Shown here: positions 21,719 through 32,214 of the stretch, piece after piece
How the letters are laid out: each line of letters opens with the position of its first letter
How positions within the stretch are numbered: the first letter of the stretch is position 1
DNA from: Paraescarpia echinospica
Lineage: Eukaryota; Annelida; Polychaeta; Sabellida; Siboglinidae
Assembly (NCBI GenBank): GCA_020002185.1
Contig: CM034537.1
Span: forward strand, 12,258,538 to 12,322,537
Direction of reading: 5' to 3'
DNA: 64,000 bases
Notes under the pieces: generated by a model
What the model was told of the DNA's origin: nothing
Seen by the model: only the letters and a program-made list of their open reading frames with translations
Database searches by the model: none
Made by a program: the position numbers and the translations under genes

Positions 21719-22420
21719 CACTCCTTATTCTTCTTCTTCTTCCCCCTCTTCTTCTTGTTCCTCTTCTTCTTGTTGTTCCTCTTCTTCTTCCTCTTCTTGT
21801 TTTTCTTCGTCTTCTTCTTCTTGTTCCTCTTCTTGTTCCTCTTCTTCTTCTTCTTCCTCATCTTCTTCTTGTTCCTCTTCTTGTTCCTCTTCTTCTTCTT
21901 GTTCCTCTTCTTCTTGTTCCTCTTCTCTCCTCTTCTTCTTCCTCTTCTTCTTCTTGTTCCTCTTCTTCTTCTTTTTCCTCTTTTTGTTCCTCTTCTTCTT
22001 GTTCGTCGTCTTCTTCTCCCTCCTCTTCTTCTTGTTCCTCTTCTTGATCCTCTTCTTGTTCCTCGTCTTCTTCTTCCTCCTCTTCTTCTTCTTCTTCTTC
22101 CTCATCTTCCTCTTCCCCCTCCTCTTTTTATTCCTCCTCCTCTTCTTCTTCCTCCTCTTCTTTTTCATGTTCCTCTTCTTGTTCCTCGTCTTCTTCTTCC
22201 TCCTCGTTTTATTGTTCCTCCTCGTCTTCTTGTTCCTCCTCTTCTTCTTGTTCCTCTTCTTCTTCTTTTTCCTCCTCTTCTTCTTTCCCTTCTTCTTCTT
22301 CCTCCTCTTTTCCTTCTTCCTCCTCCTCTTCTCCTTCCTCCTCCTCTTCTTCATCCTCTTCTCCTTTTTCCTCCTCCTCTTCTTCTTCTTCTTTTTTCTT
22401 CTTTTTCTTATTCTTTTTAC
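21719..22420. repeat. 700-bp polypyrimidine tract (CTT/CTC)n
   Basis: Almost pure C/T on the plus strand (complement almost pure A/G), so open frames encode Leu/Phe/Ser or Lys/Arg/Glu repeats. Mirror-symmetric Pu/Py tracts of this length can form triplex DNA. It is followed by (GT)n. Confidence 0.95.
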
Positions 22421-22495
22421 AGACACTCTTATATAAGAGGGGTGACCGCTGTACATACCTGGCTAGTCTCCTACTTTTCAGCTACTTTATGTAAA

Positions 22496-22668
<173 letters not shown>

Positions 22669-22669
22669 A

Positions 22670-24070
22670 GCACTGTTGGAAAGCATGCCGCGAAGTGGCC
22701 TTTGCGTAAGGACAAAATGACATGAAAAGCCGTCCGCTTTATAGTTGTTAGTCAGAATGAATATTTTCTTATAAACAACCTTCACAGCTCTTTTAACGAC
22801 GAAACGTCTTGCCCTCTTCTTCTCATGCTTTTCTTATTTTTATCCACATTTTCAGTCGTTCAAAAATGTGTTGTGGTGTATCGAATAAGTTGTTAGTTTT
22901 GCAAAATTCGGTGTGGTATGCTAATTCGCAACATTGCTTGCTTCAGTAGTTTTGATGTATCTGTTCAACACCATTCGAGGTAGTTTCTGTCTTCAAAATT
23001 TTCATAGCTACTATATTACTACAAGTGCAGTTTCGTCAGTGAATTAAGTAGCATGACTATCATTTTAGGATTTAGTTATATGATCTGATTTACCCCTTTA
23101 GTATGTAAAACTTCCTCTGGTAATTGAATGGTATATTTTTGTTAAAACAAATCTTGTGCAGCAATTGGAAATACGTCTGAGTGATGCTTCCAGCATTGTT
23201 TTCTAATAGTGCCATTCTATCTGAAATATCGGACTGCGTTTACTATACACACAACAACAACCTGTTGTGCAATGTTTGGTATTATACTCTAATTACAAAT
23301 TTCTTCTCAAAGTTCCTTTCCGAATATATAATTTAATTTATAGCAATGTTGTATATTTCTTTCTAATTTGTGCAATCTTTTAAATGAAACCATCCACATA
23401 ATTTATTTTGGCTATTTTTCTACAAGCCTCTTCTAGCAGGTGTGTCTTCATTGGCTATTTTCTATGTCGCGGGGACGTCATCAGTCACGAATGTCTTCGG
23501 GTAGTTCACAGAGCTTCTAGCATTTTGTTACCTCTTCTTTTTTACTACTTTCTTAAAATCAATTTTGCCATAGCAGTTTAGTGTGAACATAAGACTGTTA
23601 CTAGCTCAAAATACGAAGTGACGAAGAGAAGTAGCATTTGTGGTTAGTGTACAGATGGCCGTCTAGGGTTGCGGCCTAAGTAACCTTTGCCCTTATACTT
23701 TCAAGTTAACTAATAGTATTTGGACGATGTCATTATGTTATCCGGGTATAGGAAGTGATCGCTACAATTAAACCAAGAGAATGTATATTATATTTGCGTC
23801 ATATTGTTTTGCAATTGGAATACTTAGATGTATGTGGAAGGAATAGTTAATGAACGTGAATAAATTTATGTTTTTGTTAACATGTGTATAATTAATACCA
23901 CTCTTTCACTCCGCTTCCGGTGGTACAGACAAAACGCCATCATTGGTGAAGGCTGTTTCCGCCATATCAGAAGTCAATTCTGCCACACCCAAACTGGCAC
24001 CGTTCTCGGGAACATACGTTCACATTGGGGCTTATTCGATCACATGTGAAGCTTAGATCTAGACCTGCTG
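22670..24070. other. no recognisable feature
   Basis: AT-rich sequence with frequent stops in all frames. No exon or repeat termini were recognised. Confidence 0.5.
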
Positions 24071-24074
24071 CATT

Positions 24075-24160
24075 ATTTTAATAATAATAATAATAATAAT
24101 ACGGTATTTCTTAAGCGCTAATTCCCGCATAGCGGATCAATGCGCTGTACAAGCAATAAA
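24075..24160. repeat. (AAT)n and SINE/LINE-like 3' tail
   Basis: (AAT)n is followed by TATTTCTTAAGCGCTAATTC and a GCGCTGTACAAGC motif. This resembles the 3' tails of retroposons that carry paired GCGC words (compare TATATAGCGC...GAGCGCTTTAC at 26310-26350). Confidence 0.4.
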
Positions 24161-24334
24161 CTAAATGTACATTAATATATTAAAAACTTAAACACTGGTT
24201 TTAAGACATACAATACTGAACATAAAATAGAAACACAAATTTTAACACAAATAATACTAAAATTATAAAATAACGTCTGACAATACCTAATCGCCTCAGA
24301 TATCATTATTCCTGACGTGACGTAAAAGTCCGAC

Positions 24335-25060
24335 TCTGGCGTGGCAGCGAAGTCTGGTCAGTGACTCGAGAAGAAAGAAAACAAAACTCACACATATATG
24401 GAGGTCAGTCTCACATAGGTCTATGTGATTAAAGAGGAGAGTGATAACTGTGGTTCGCATCCACTTATTGCGAAATTAAAAACATGTCTTGTATACGTAT
24501 TTAACATCAAATATAAGCGTACGGTGTGAGTCTTTTGATGTTCGCCGCGTTGCCAAACGCAGGAAGGACACTAGCGGCAGATAAAGGATATGATACACAT
24601 CGATAAAGCTACTATGCAAATTATTGATCGACGCCAAGGCACAATCGGCGTAGCTTTTTGATCTGCTGATCTCACGCTCTACCGTGACTGACATGTGGCG
24701 TCTTCAACTAGGTTTAAAAAAATAAATACCGGCCGCTTCGTCCGATTGATGATCTGCAAGCGCACTCAGATGCGTGGAGCTGTCCATTGACTATGTGTGT
24801 TCCTTATTTTATATTATAGTGTTCGTAATATTGGAAAAAATATGTTGAATGCCTACTGTACGCCAAATTGCGTTTAACAAGTCCTAAGCAGTGGTTGCTA
24901 TTGGAATGGTTTACCCACGAAACGTAAGTAAATTTCACATTGCAAACATAGCTGTTACAGAGGCAGGCGACACTAACAGCAACTTCTTGAATTGTGGTAC
25001 GAACGGGGCTGGCTTCAGCAATCGGGGCAAGGTGCAACTCAGTCAGTATCGCACGGCAGA
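24335..25060 (+). mobile_element. second copy of the LINE 3' UTR repeat
   Basis: Collinear with 17220-18040 over about 700 bp in the same orientation at roughly 75-80% identity. Shared landmarks are GGTCAGTGACTC near 24358, GTGGCGTCTTCAACTAGGTT near 24693 and GTTACAGAGGCAGGCGACAC near 24953. Only the last few ORF2 codons remain. Confidence 0.75.
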
Positions 25061-25079
25061 CATAGGCAATTGGCTGAGA

Positions 25080-25990
25080 AGAAGGTGCAGGATTTGAAGA
25101 TCTTTGTTTTCAGTGGTCCCTCTTCTTACCCAGTTGTACTGTTCTTTTATCTTCTCTTTTCGTGCCAGTCTTACCGATCTGCCTCCAATGACCACGTTTA
25201 TCGGCGCCTGTTTGTGTCGATACCCGCCATCTTCACGTCGCATGTAGATGTCTCTGTAGTGGAGATATGGACGGCCAATAGTACGCGTCCCAGTGACAAG
25301 TTCACCTTACATTGAATACGACCGTCAACCCTGAAGCACGCACCAGGATCTCCGTATTCGTGACCATGTCCTGTAAGAAGATGCCAAGGATGCGCCTGGG
25401 GCAGTGAAGGTGAAAGTTATTCAGTTTCTTCCGTTGTCTTGTGTCAGCTTCACAGTTCCCGAGGACACATGCCTGGTGTAAACGTAGTATGGTACTTTCC
25501 GTCAAAATTGTATTGTTTTAACCTTCTCCTAGTCTGGTCTGTTTGAACACGACGGCTGCAGCCTGTTGTATACACGTTAGTTTCCGCACCTAGCCACAAA
25601 TTACTCATGATTGCGAAGCCTAGTAAAGTGAAATTATCAACGAAATCAAGTGTCACATTGTCAATGATGACTGACGGTGGTACGACAATATCTTTTTGAT
25701 GCTGATTGACAATCCAAATTCGTTGCAGGCATGGGAGAGTCTGTCCATTAATTGCTGGATATCTTCATCGATGTGAGTTGCCAGCGCAGCATCATCAGCG
25801 AAAAAAAGGTTAAACCGCTCCCCGTCAATTCCAATGTGTAGGTACGCCAATTCTAGTGTTTCTCTCTGGACGTATTAAAGGCATATGGCAGTATCATTGA
25901 AAAGAATATGCGAGAGTGTTAGTGCCAGAACGCATTCATGTTTTACTCCGCTGCGGATCTCAAAGGAGTCCCAAACAAACATAACACTGG
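25080..25990 (-). pseudogene. LINE reverse-transcriptase fragment
   Basis: In minus-strand order it has a degraded motif B with ALTLSHILFNDTAICL, then RFNLFFADDAALATHI (catalytic FADD near 25800) and DRLSHACNEFGLSISIKK. Next come VDNFTLLGFAIMSNLWLG and, in another frame, FHLHCPRRILGIFLQDMVTN. This is the conserved order of the 3' half of a LINE RT and connection domain. Several frameshifts and a missing N-terminal half make it dead. Confidence 0.75.
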
Positions 25991-26279
25991 CGATTTGTTA
26001 GAATATGCATTGGCTAACAAATATTACTGCTTACTAACATACGTCTAAATATGTTTTATGGAATGGCCAACAGAGACGTCTTTGTATTCCAACAGCACCC
26101 ACCGCCAACATACGCGCACATGCACACATGCACACATTCACACACGCACGTTCGCACATCTAACCTACTTCTGCAACAAAAGAAGCCCGTATGTCTGCAC
26201 GTTGATATTGAATATTGTGATCGATGTATAAAGAAACTGGCAACTGTACGTCTTGTTATATGTTCACGCACCAATAGTA

Positions 26280-26612
26280 AAGTAAAAGTAAAGTAAAGAT
26301 AAGTTCTTATATAGCGCAGTATCCTGTCCTCAGGACTGCTCAGAGCGCTTTACTCCCTGGCAGACCTGTTCAATCGAACACCATCTCGACTTCTATGGGA
26401 AGCATTCAGCCACGCTGCAATTAATGCGCGAAGACTATTCGTACACAAATATCCACCACTTTCTATAGCCAGGTATTCATTCATACAGCTGAGTGAACTG
26501 AAGCAATGTAGAGTAAACGAACTTGCCCAAGGTTCGACACCGCCGCACAGGATTCGAACCCGCATTCTCTCAGTCGAGAGTCCGGAGCTCTTACCGCTGC
26601 GTGTTACTGACA
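26280..26612 (-). mobile_element. tRNA-derived SINE
   Basis: On the minus strand the head reads GCGGTAAGAGCTCCGGACTC, then GACTGAGAGAATGC and GGGTTCGAATCCTG. This is an A-box-like and a perfect B-box-like RNA polymerase III promoter in tRNA spacing. The core follows (CTTGGGCAAGTTCGTTTACT, then CATTGCTTCAGTTCACTCAG and CTGTATGAATG). The 3' part ends in a GCGC-containing region and a TTTAC-rich tail. Copies exist at 13365-13600 and 3255-3410, and its 3' part seeded the 48-bp minisatellite. Confidence 0.8.
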
Positions 26613-27119
26613 ATACACTTGGTATCAACCTGATGCCGCGATATGTAAACACATTGATTTTCCTGATGACAAATTACGCAGTTGTTATTTAGTTACGCGT
26701 ATCCATTGTTTTGGAGTGGCCGCACGCATAGCACATGTTTGCCTATAAAGATCTTAGGGCAGTACAAAGACGCGAGAAACGATACCTGGCAAATAGAACG
26801 CAATTATGCGAGGAAGAAATTAGATCACAAAAGTTTTTATGTGAGACAAGATTGAAACTAAGAAAAAACAGCAGAACTGTCGTTGGAAAGAATACTCGAA
26901 ATACAAAATAACTATTCGACAGAGACTCATGATGTATTTGGATACTTCTCAGACGGCTTCAATACATATCTATAATTCATTAAGTTATTTATCAACCATT
27001 GATTATGAGAACAACTTTATCATATGATCGATTTAGTGGAATGAGGTAGTGGGTAATGTATAAATATAGTGCATATTGTGTTCAAAATAAAATTTTGTTC
27101 GTTATGGAATTACTTGAGT
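26613..27119. other. no recognisable feature
   Basis: AT-rich sequence with no supported gene. Confidence 0.5.
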
Positions 27120-27400
27120 ATTAAATAAAATCTTATTTTTGTTGTTATTATTGATATAATAATAATTATTATTATTATAATTATCATAATTATTACTATT
27201 ATCATTATTAACATTATTATTATTATCATTATCAGTATTATAATTTTTTCTCATTATTACCATTATTATCATCAATGTTATCATCATTATCAATACAATC
27301 ATCGTTATTATTATTATCATTATCATTACTTTGATTATTATTATTAATATCCTCATTATCATTATCATCATCATCATCGTCGTCGCCATCATCATCATAG
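27120..27400. repeat. (ATT/ATC)n imperfect trinucleotide repeat
   Basis: About 280 bp of ATT, ATC and ATA triplets in both orientations. The minus-strand frame of I, M, N and D is an artefact. Confidence 0.9.
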
Positions 27401-27717
27401 CCCAGTTATCATGGCGAGCTCTTCTTGTGCATACGCAGAAAACCAAATGAGGGTACGCTGATTATCATACGGTTTCGTTTGTGATCTTGTAAGTTATGGT
27501 TCTAGTCTAACACGTTACCGCCTCGGTAAGGCACATATGATAATATAATGCAGCAAGTTATACATATCATGTTAGAATGAAGGTAGGTTTGGATGTACGC
27601 TGGGCGTAAATGCCGTTGATGCAATGCTGGAAGCACCCGTAGAAACTGAAGATAAGCTACTGGCCACTGAAGTAGTTTTCTATTTATTACAATGTCTGTC
27701 TACTGTGTTGTAACATA

Positions 27718-27725
27718 GGCATCGT
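27718..27725. repeat. 8-bp target-site duplication, left
   Basis: GGCATCGT, identical to 29534-29541. Confidence 0.9.
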
Positions 27726-29533
27726 CAGGGGTGACTGAATTACTTAAATTTTATACTTGAGTGGAAGTAAACGTAATTCAGCTCATAACTACTTGAGTAG
27801 AAGTAAAAGTAGCGTCTAAAAATCCCACTTGAGTAAAAAGTAAAACTACTTTCCAAAAGTACTTGAAGTAAAAGTAGAATTAAAAGTAGAACGGTTTTGT
27901 CAGGCAAGTAACAACAATAATTACTGCATCGGCGAACACAAAAATTAAGACAGATTGAAAATAATTACTGTTTAACTCCAACATAATTATGTACATGAAT
28001 AATGTTCTATTTATTATTATCATTATGTGCACTTTCGCGTGGCAGACGTGATGTAGTTCGCGTCTGTTTCGCTTGTGCCATTCCGCACGAAATGTACCAT
28101 CACAGTTCCTTTGTAGAAGTGGAATAAATAGATATATAAATAAATTAAAATATTTAAATGAATAAATATATGTATAATTAAAATGTCCATATGATAAAAA
28201 ATATGTATAGAATAATCGTTAAAAAGTCAGTAGAAATTGCACTAAAAAGTAATAAAAATGTAAATAAATAATTTAAAAAGGTCAATTCCATGGATTCATA
28301 TGATGCTTTCTTATTTTGAAATGTTCTATAGAAAACTATACTTTGTTTTCGTAAATTCGACAGCGGAGTACGGAAATGTGTTCCGGTATCTGCCACCATG
28401 GGCGCTAGCTACGACGACGGCCACGGTCGCTGCACCAACTGACCAAGAACGTCGTTGAAGTCCAGGTCGAAGCCAGTCATTGTGCAGGCCGCGCTATTTA
28501 TAATTACGCGGTTCATGAAGGTTATTAAGATGCCAGCCAACGTCAATGTGTATTATGTTTAATTGCCATACGTACTCTGTTGAATGTTGAACTGAATAAA
28601 ATTAATATATGTTGTAGAGTTTTAAAATAAATAGATTACGGATTAACAGTCCACGGTGAACTGAACGATAATATGGTACCGATGACGTAATGAGACCTCA
28701 GCAGCCGAACACGCAAATGAGTTGACAAATGCAGTTCTAAGGTTGACTAAAGATTGAAAAACTATAATAAATTCGCTCATAGCTGGCTTAACTTCGTCTT
28801 TCAATCAATACCACAACACCAATTTAGAACGCACATTTACCGTGCCGAATAACACTGCGATCGATTCGCCGTTTCGTATGCGGTTGACGAATTCATGTTT
28901 TGGCGCAAGCCCAAGCACCAAGCACCAAGCAAATTTGCGTTTATTGCAGCAAAAATATAATATTTGCCCAATGTTAGCATACTGATCTTCCCTACTGCGC
29001 TGCATTAAACATATAAATCCCATTAGTCTGCATGGCGTAGCCTATGTGTGAATTTCAATTGCACTTTACAAGTCGCCGAAGCCAGGAAAACCCGCCGAAG
29101 GCGCCCATTCGCGGAAGCCACGACAGGCAGAAAGGAAACGATTCGATTGATGTCGGCTCAAAACAAACAATGCCTCGCATCACATTTTCTGTTCCTAATG
29201 ACTTGACCATACTAACACAAATCAAGTGATAGTTATTACCGCGTTAACATAGTTTACCAACGCTCTAATTTCTTGTAATTAAATACGTTTAATGAAATGT
29301 TGGCGACGGGCGGAATGCCAACAGGTTGACGTAGTTCAGAAAAAATGTAACGAAAATATATCGCAACGTAAATGAAAGTAACGAAGTAAAAAGTAGCGTT
29401 ACCTTAGATAAAACTACTTCGTTACAAATAGAAGTAGTTAATATAAATAGTACTTCATTACTCTCCGTTACTTGAACAAAACTACTCAAGTAGAGTAACG
29501 AAGTAGTTTTTATTTCGTTACATGACACCCCTG
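27726..29533. mobile_element. hAT-type non-autonomous DNA transposon, complete
   Basis: The left terminus CAGGGGTGACTGAATTACTT and the right terminus (reverse complement CAGGGGTGTCATGTAACGAA) share CAGGGGTG. Both are followed by subterminal clusters of ACTTGAGTA, AAGTAGTTTT and AGTAACGAAGTA words. The element is flanked by a perfect 8-bp direct repeat GGCATCGT at 27718-27725 and 29534-29541, the target duplication length of the hAT superfamily. Its 1.8 kb interior shows no transposase, so it would need one in trans. Short open frames inside it (28805-29023, 29044-29229) have no recognisable domain. Confidence 0.9.
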
Positions 29534-29541
29534 GGCATCGT
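29534..29541. repeat. 8-bp target-site duplication, right
   Basis: GGCATCGT, identical to 27718-27725. Confidence 0.9.
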
Positions 29542-29783
29542 TGATAAATGTCACGTTTTGTTTACTGCGTAATTTTATCATAATTATGAATGATAGAGCC
29601 GAGGGAAAGAAAATACAGTGGCGCTTTAATACGGTATTGCATATATAACGTTGCGCATATTTATGATATATGCATTAAGCACAGGGCATATGATTGGCAA
29701 AAGGAATCTAATTAAATATTTATTACTGCTTTACACTAGAAATTGATTTCAAATAAACAACATGTTAAACTTATAATATACAG

Positions 29784-30024
29784 TTGTGGATGTAGAACGA
29801 CTCCTGTCCCATGGAGTTGCATCCTTCATGGAAGAAAACAACTACAACACTGAGGCCGAATGTGTACGACATATAGCTGATTGGCATGAAGCACCCGACG
29901 GGCGTGGACTCTCAGAGGAACAAAGATGTCGATACAACCTCGGTATGCTCGACTATTTGGTGAAGGATTGGATACCATGGATCGACCATGACAACCGTGA
30001 CTACAGCCTTATTGACATCATCAG
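29784..30024 (+). CDS. unrecognised protein, internal exon (acidic/helical segment)
   Basis: A 241-nt exon bounded by acceptor ATATACAG and donor CAG|GTAACT. It enters with 2 bases of a codon and leaves in phase 2. It encodes about 80 residues with balanced charge and aromatic spacing: DVERLLSHGVASFMEE, then RHIADWHEAPDGRGLSEEQR, NLGMLDYLVKDWIPWID and DYSLIDII. It looks like a helical protein segment. The next exon at 31010 joins in frame. I do not recognise a family; it resembles uncharacterised multi-copy invertebrate genes. Upstream exons are not visible; a hAT element ends 240 bp before it. Confidence 0.65.
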
Positions 30025-31009
30025 GTAACTGCAACTACACCGGAACCTTGCTATTAAGGTCATCCTTGGGACTGGGCAAAAGGTAACCTGAGTGACGAGT
30101 TGACCATGTTAGCGAGACTAATTTCCTATACTTTACTGTTATAAAAATAATTTTGGACTATCTTATGTTGACCTTACTTACGAGGTGGCTGTATTACCGA
30201 GGTGACCATAAAGCGAGCTTCGACTGTATTATGACAAAGCTGTTTAGTAAGAACTTTGATATGCACAAATTTGCAATTTAATATTAAAGCATTCTTAGTA
30301 ATTTTTTGAAACAAAATTATATGAAAATAAATCTTCCGAAAATTGTAGTTAAAAATCTCTTCAGCAATTTGATCTGTGATCGGCTGTATGAATTTTAAGT
30401 AAAACATATTTTAGGTTAAAGTTAAAATGTACACAATTTGGATAGTAATTGTTTATTTTAAGTAGAAAAAAGTACATAACATTAGGATGTACTGGAATAA
30501 TGTAATAATTTTATATTCATATCTAGTTCATTTTTTATGAGAGAACTGTTTTGCCCATGTGACATTGCTCATTCTGTATGAGCTTTGAAATGTAATTGCA
30601 TAATATAAACAAAATATACATAAATTCATGCTAATGATTAGAACACTTATTGTTTCTGAGTAATGGCACAGACAACCTTGCTTTAGATTGTATTTTGTAA
30701 TATGACACTATGAATGTACATAAAATGGTAAATTATGCTAAACGCTAACATGTAAACTTGACTAGCATCAATTCGTTTATACATAACAAGTTGGGGGTGA
30801 TTTCAAAACACTGATGTACAACACTACATATATATTTTACTCTAAGAGAAGACAACAATTCCCACAGGTTTCTTGAGGATAATTAAATGTAAGCTACGTA
30901 CTAACGAGTAGAGGGAGATGAGTTTTGTTAAATTACATTGTTTCTTAAAGATGTTTTGTAGTCATCCTTAACCATACTTAATATGTTTGTTATACTTTCA
31001 TATTTCCAG
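30025..31009. other. intron of the unrecognised plus-strand gene
   Basis: 985 bp, AT-rich, GT...AG bounded. No repeat or second gene was recognised inside. Confidence 0.6.
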
Positions 31010-31331
31010 TGAGTTTTGTAAGAAAATACACCCGGAGCTGCAGTTTTACTATAAGACTACTGCAAATGAGCGGTACCGAGAGGAAGAAGTAGACTTCAAC
31101 GCTGAAGTAAATGTTCCTGTGAATGTAACACCCGAGAATCATCCTCTGCGACTACACCGACCGGTGCGCAGCACACGGGAAGTTGACTCAATCTTCTTGG
31201 CAAATCGAGTGTACATGCCAAAGAGACACGTGCAAACCATTCAGCAGAAGTTCCATGCGATTTCCTCAGTTGCTGACCTCCCCCTGTGCCTGAACACATG
31301 TTGCCTCGACAACTGCGCCATTAGTACTTGG
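31010..31331 (+). CDS. unrecognised protein, next internal exon
   Basis: The acceptor TTTCCAG ends at 31009. One base completes Ser with the two bases left from 29784-30024. The frame then stays open for 107 codons to TGG|GTATGA at 31331 (phase 0). It holds EFCKKIHPELQFYYKTTANE, RYREEEVDFNAEVNV, HRPVRSTREVDSIFLANRVY and a cysteine-rich end (LCLNTCCLDNCAISTW). The matched phases over two exons are good evidence of a real gene. A Gypsy element begins 52 bp after the donor, so the following intron is over 4.7 kb. No later exon was identified. Function unknown. Confidence 0.65.
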
Positions 31332-31383
31332 GTATGAATAATTTAATATTGCTTGTTACCGTAAATTAAATACCTTACATAAT

Positions 31384-31545
31384 TGTCGTGTACTGGCCGT
31401 GGGCTGTGCGTACAACGACATTATAGAATGAAGATTCTCGTAGAGAAAATATGAACACGTTTATTGTGACACAGGCGGAACTCGAGATTCAAAGGAAAAG
31501 ATGAAACGGGGCATGGTAAACGGTTCCGCGATCAAGGATCTAACA
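31384..31545 (-). repeat. 3' LTR of the Gypsy element
   Basis: 162 bp, near-identical to 35926-36087, with TG/CA ends. Very short for a Gypsy LTR. Confidence 0.95.
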
Positions 31546-31560
31546 TTCCTCCCCTTTAAG
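31546..31560 (-). promoter_or_regulatory. polypurine tract
   Basis: The minus strand reads CTTAAAGGGGAGGAA directly beside the 3' LTR. This is the expected site of plus-strand DNA priming. Confidence 0.85.
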
Positions 31561-31768
31561 AAAAACATAATTAGTATAATTATAAAAATGTAAACTTTTA
31601 ACGCAAACGAGAGTCACTTATACGTATCAATGTCATATCTAAGATAGATAGTATGCAATTGTTTATAGTACTAATCTAGTGCTCTCGCGACTAGCTACAG
31701 CTACCGAAACATAGTCTATTCTGGCTATCTTGATCTATGCATTGTCCATTATGACAGTAATATAGACT

Positions 31769-32203
31769 TTACAAGTTCAATCTGTCCGGTGGCTTCACCA
31801 CTCTGTGTGATCTTCTCAGCGGTACTACCACGTCTGGTACTACACAGGACAACGACCGTTCAACTGTTGGTCTTGAGATCACCTCTTCTGTGGCTGTACC
31901 CGTAGTCACGTCCGAGTTGCCAGATGATAGTGGTGGTGTCGATGGTGTTCGCTCGAACCGAGGTAGTACTTCACGCTCTGCAAGCCTCGGTGTAAGTTGA
32001 GGCTCTTCAATCCTCAGTGGTACCAGACGCTTTTCAGTCGACTCGATCGGCCTTCTCTCGCGCAAATGATCCTGGTGACGCTTCCACACTCTGTCATCCT
32101 GCAGACGTACCGCGAAGGTCAGCGGACCCAGCCGGTTCTCTATCACCGTAGCGACCCATTTCGGTTGTCCCTGAAAGTTCAACGCCCAGACACAGGCTGT
32201 CAT
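31769..32203 (-). pseudogene. Gypsy pol: integrase C-terminal part
   Basis: Contains VWALNFQGQPKWVATVIE and RLGPLTFAVRLQDDRVWKRH, the small beta-rich domain after the integrase core, then a Pro/Arg/Ser-rich tail. It is in a different frame from the main pol frame, which ends at TAG 32215. Continuity needs both loss of that stop and a frameshift. Confidence 0.8.
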
Positions 32204-32214
32204 GAAACTTCGCT

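Noticed and set aside
24804..25037. Zinc-finger end of the LINE at 25.1-26.0 kb
   Set aside because: The expected C-x2-C...H motif is not present. The sequence instead matches the 3' UTR repeat on the other strand.
26526..26612. tRNA gene on the minus strand
   Set aside because: The A and B boxes belong to the head of a SINE, and the 3' half of the tRNA does not fold into a complete cloverleaf with an acceptor stem.
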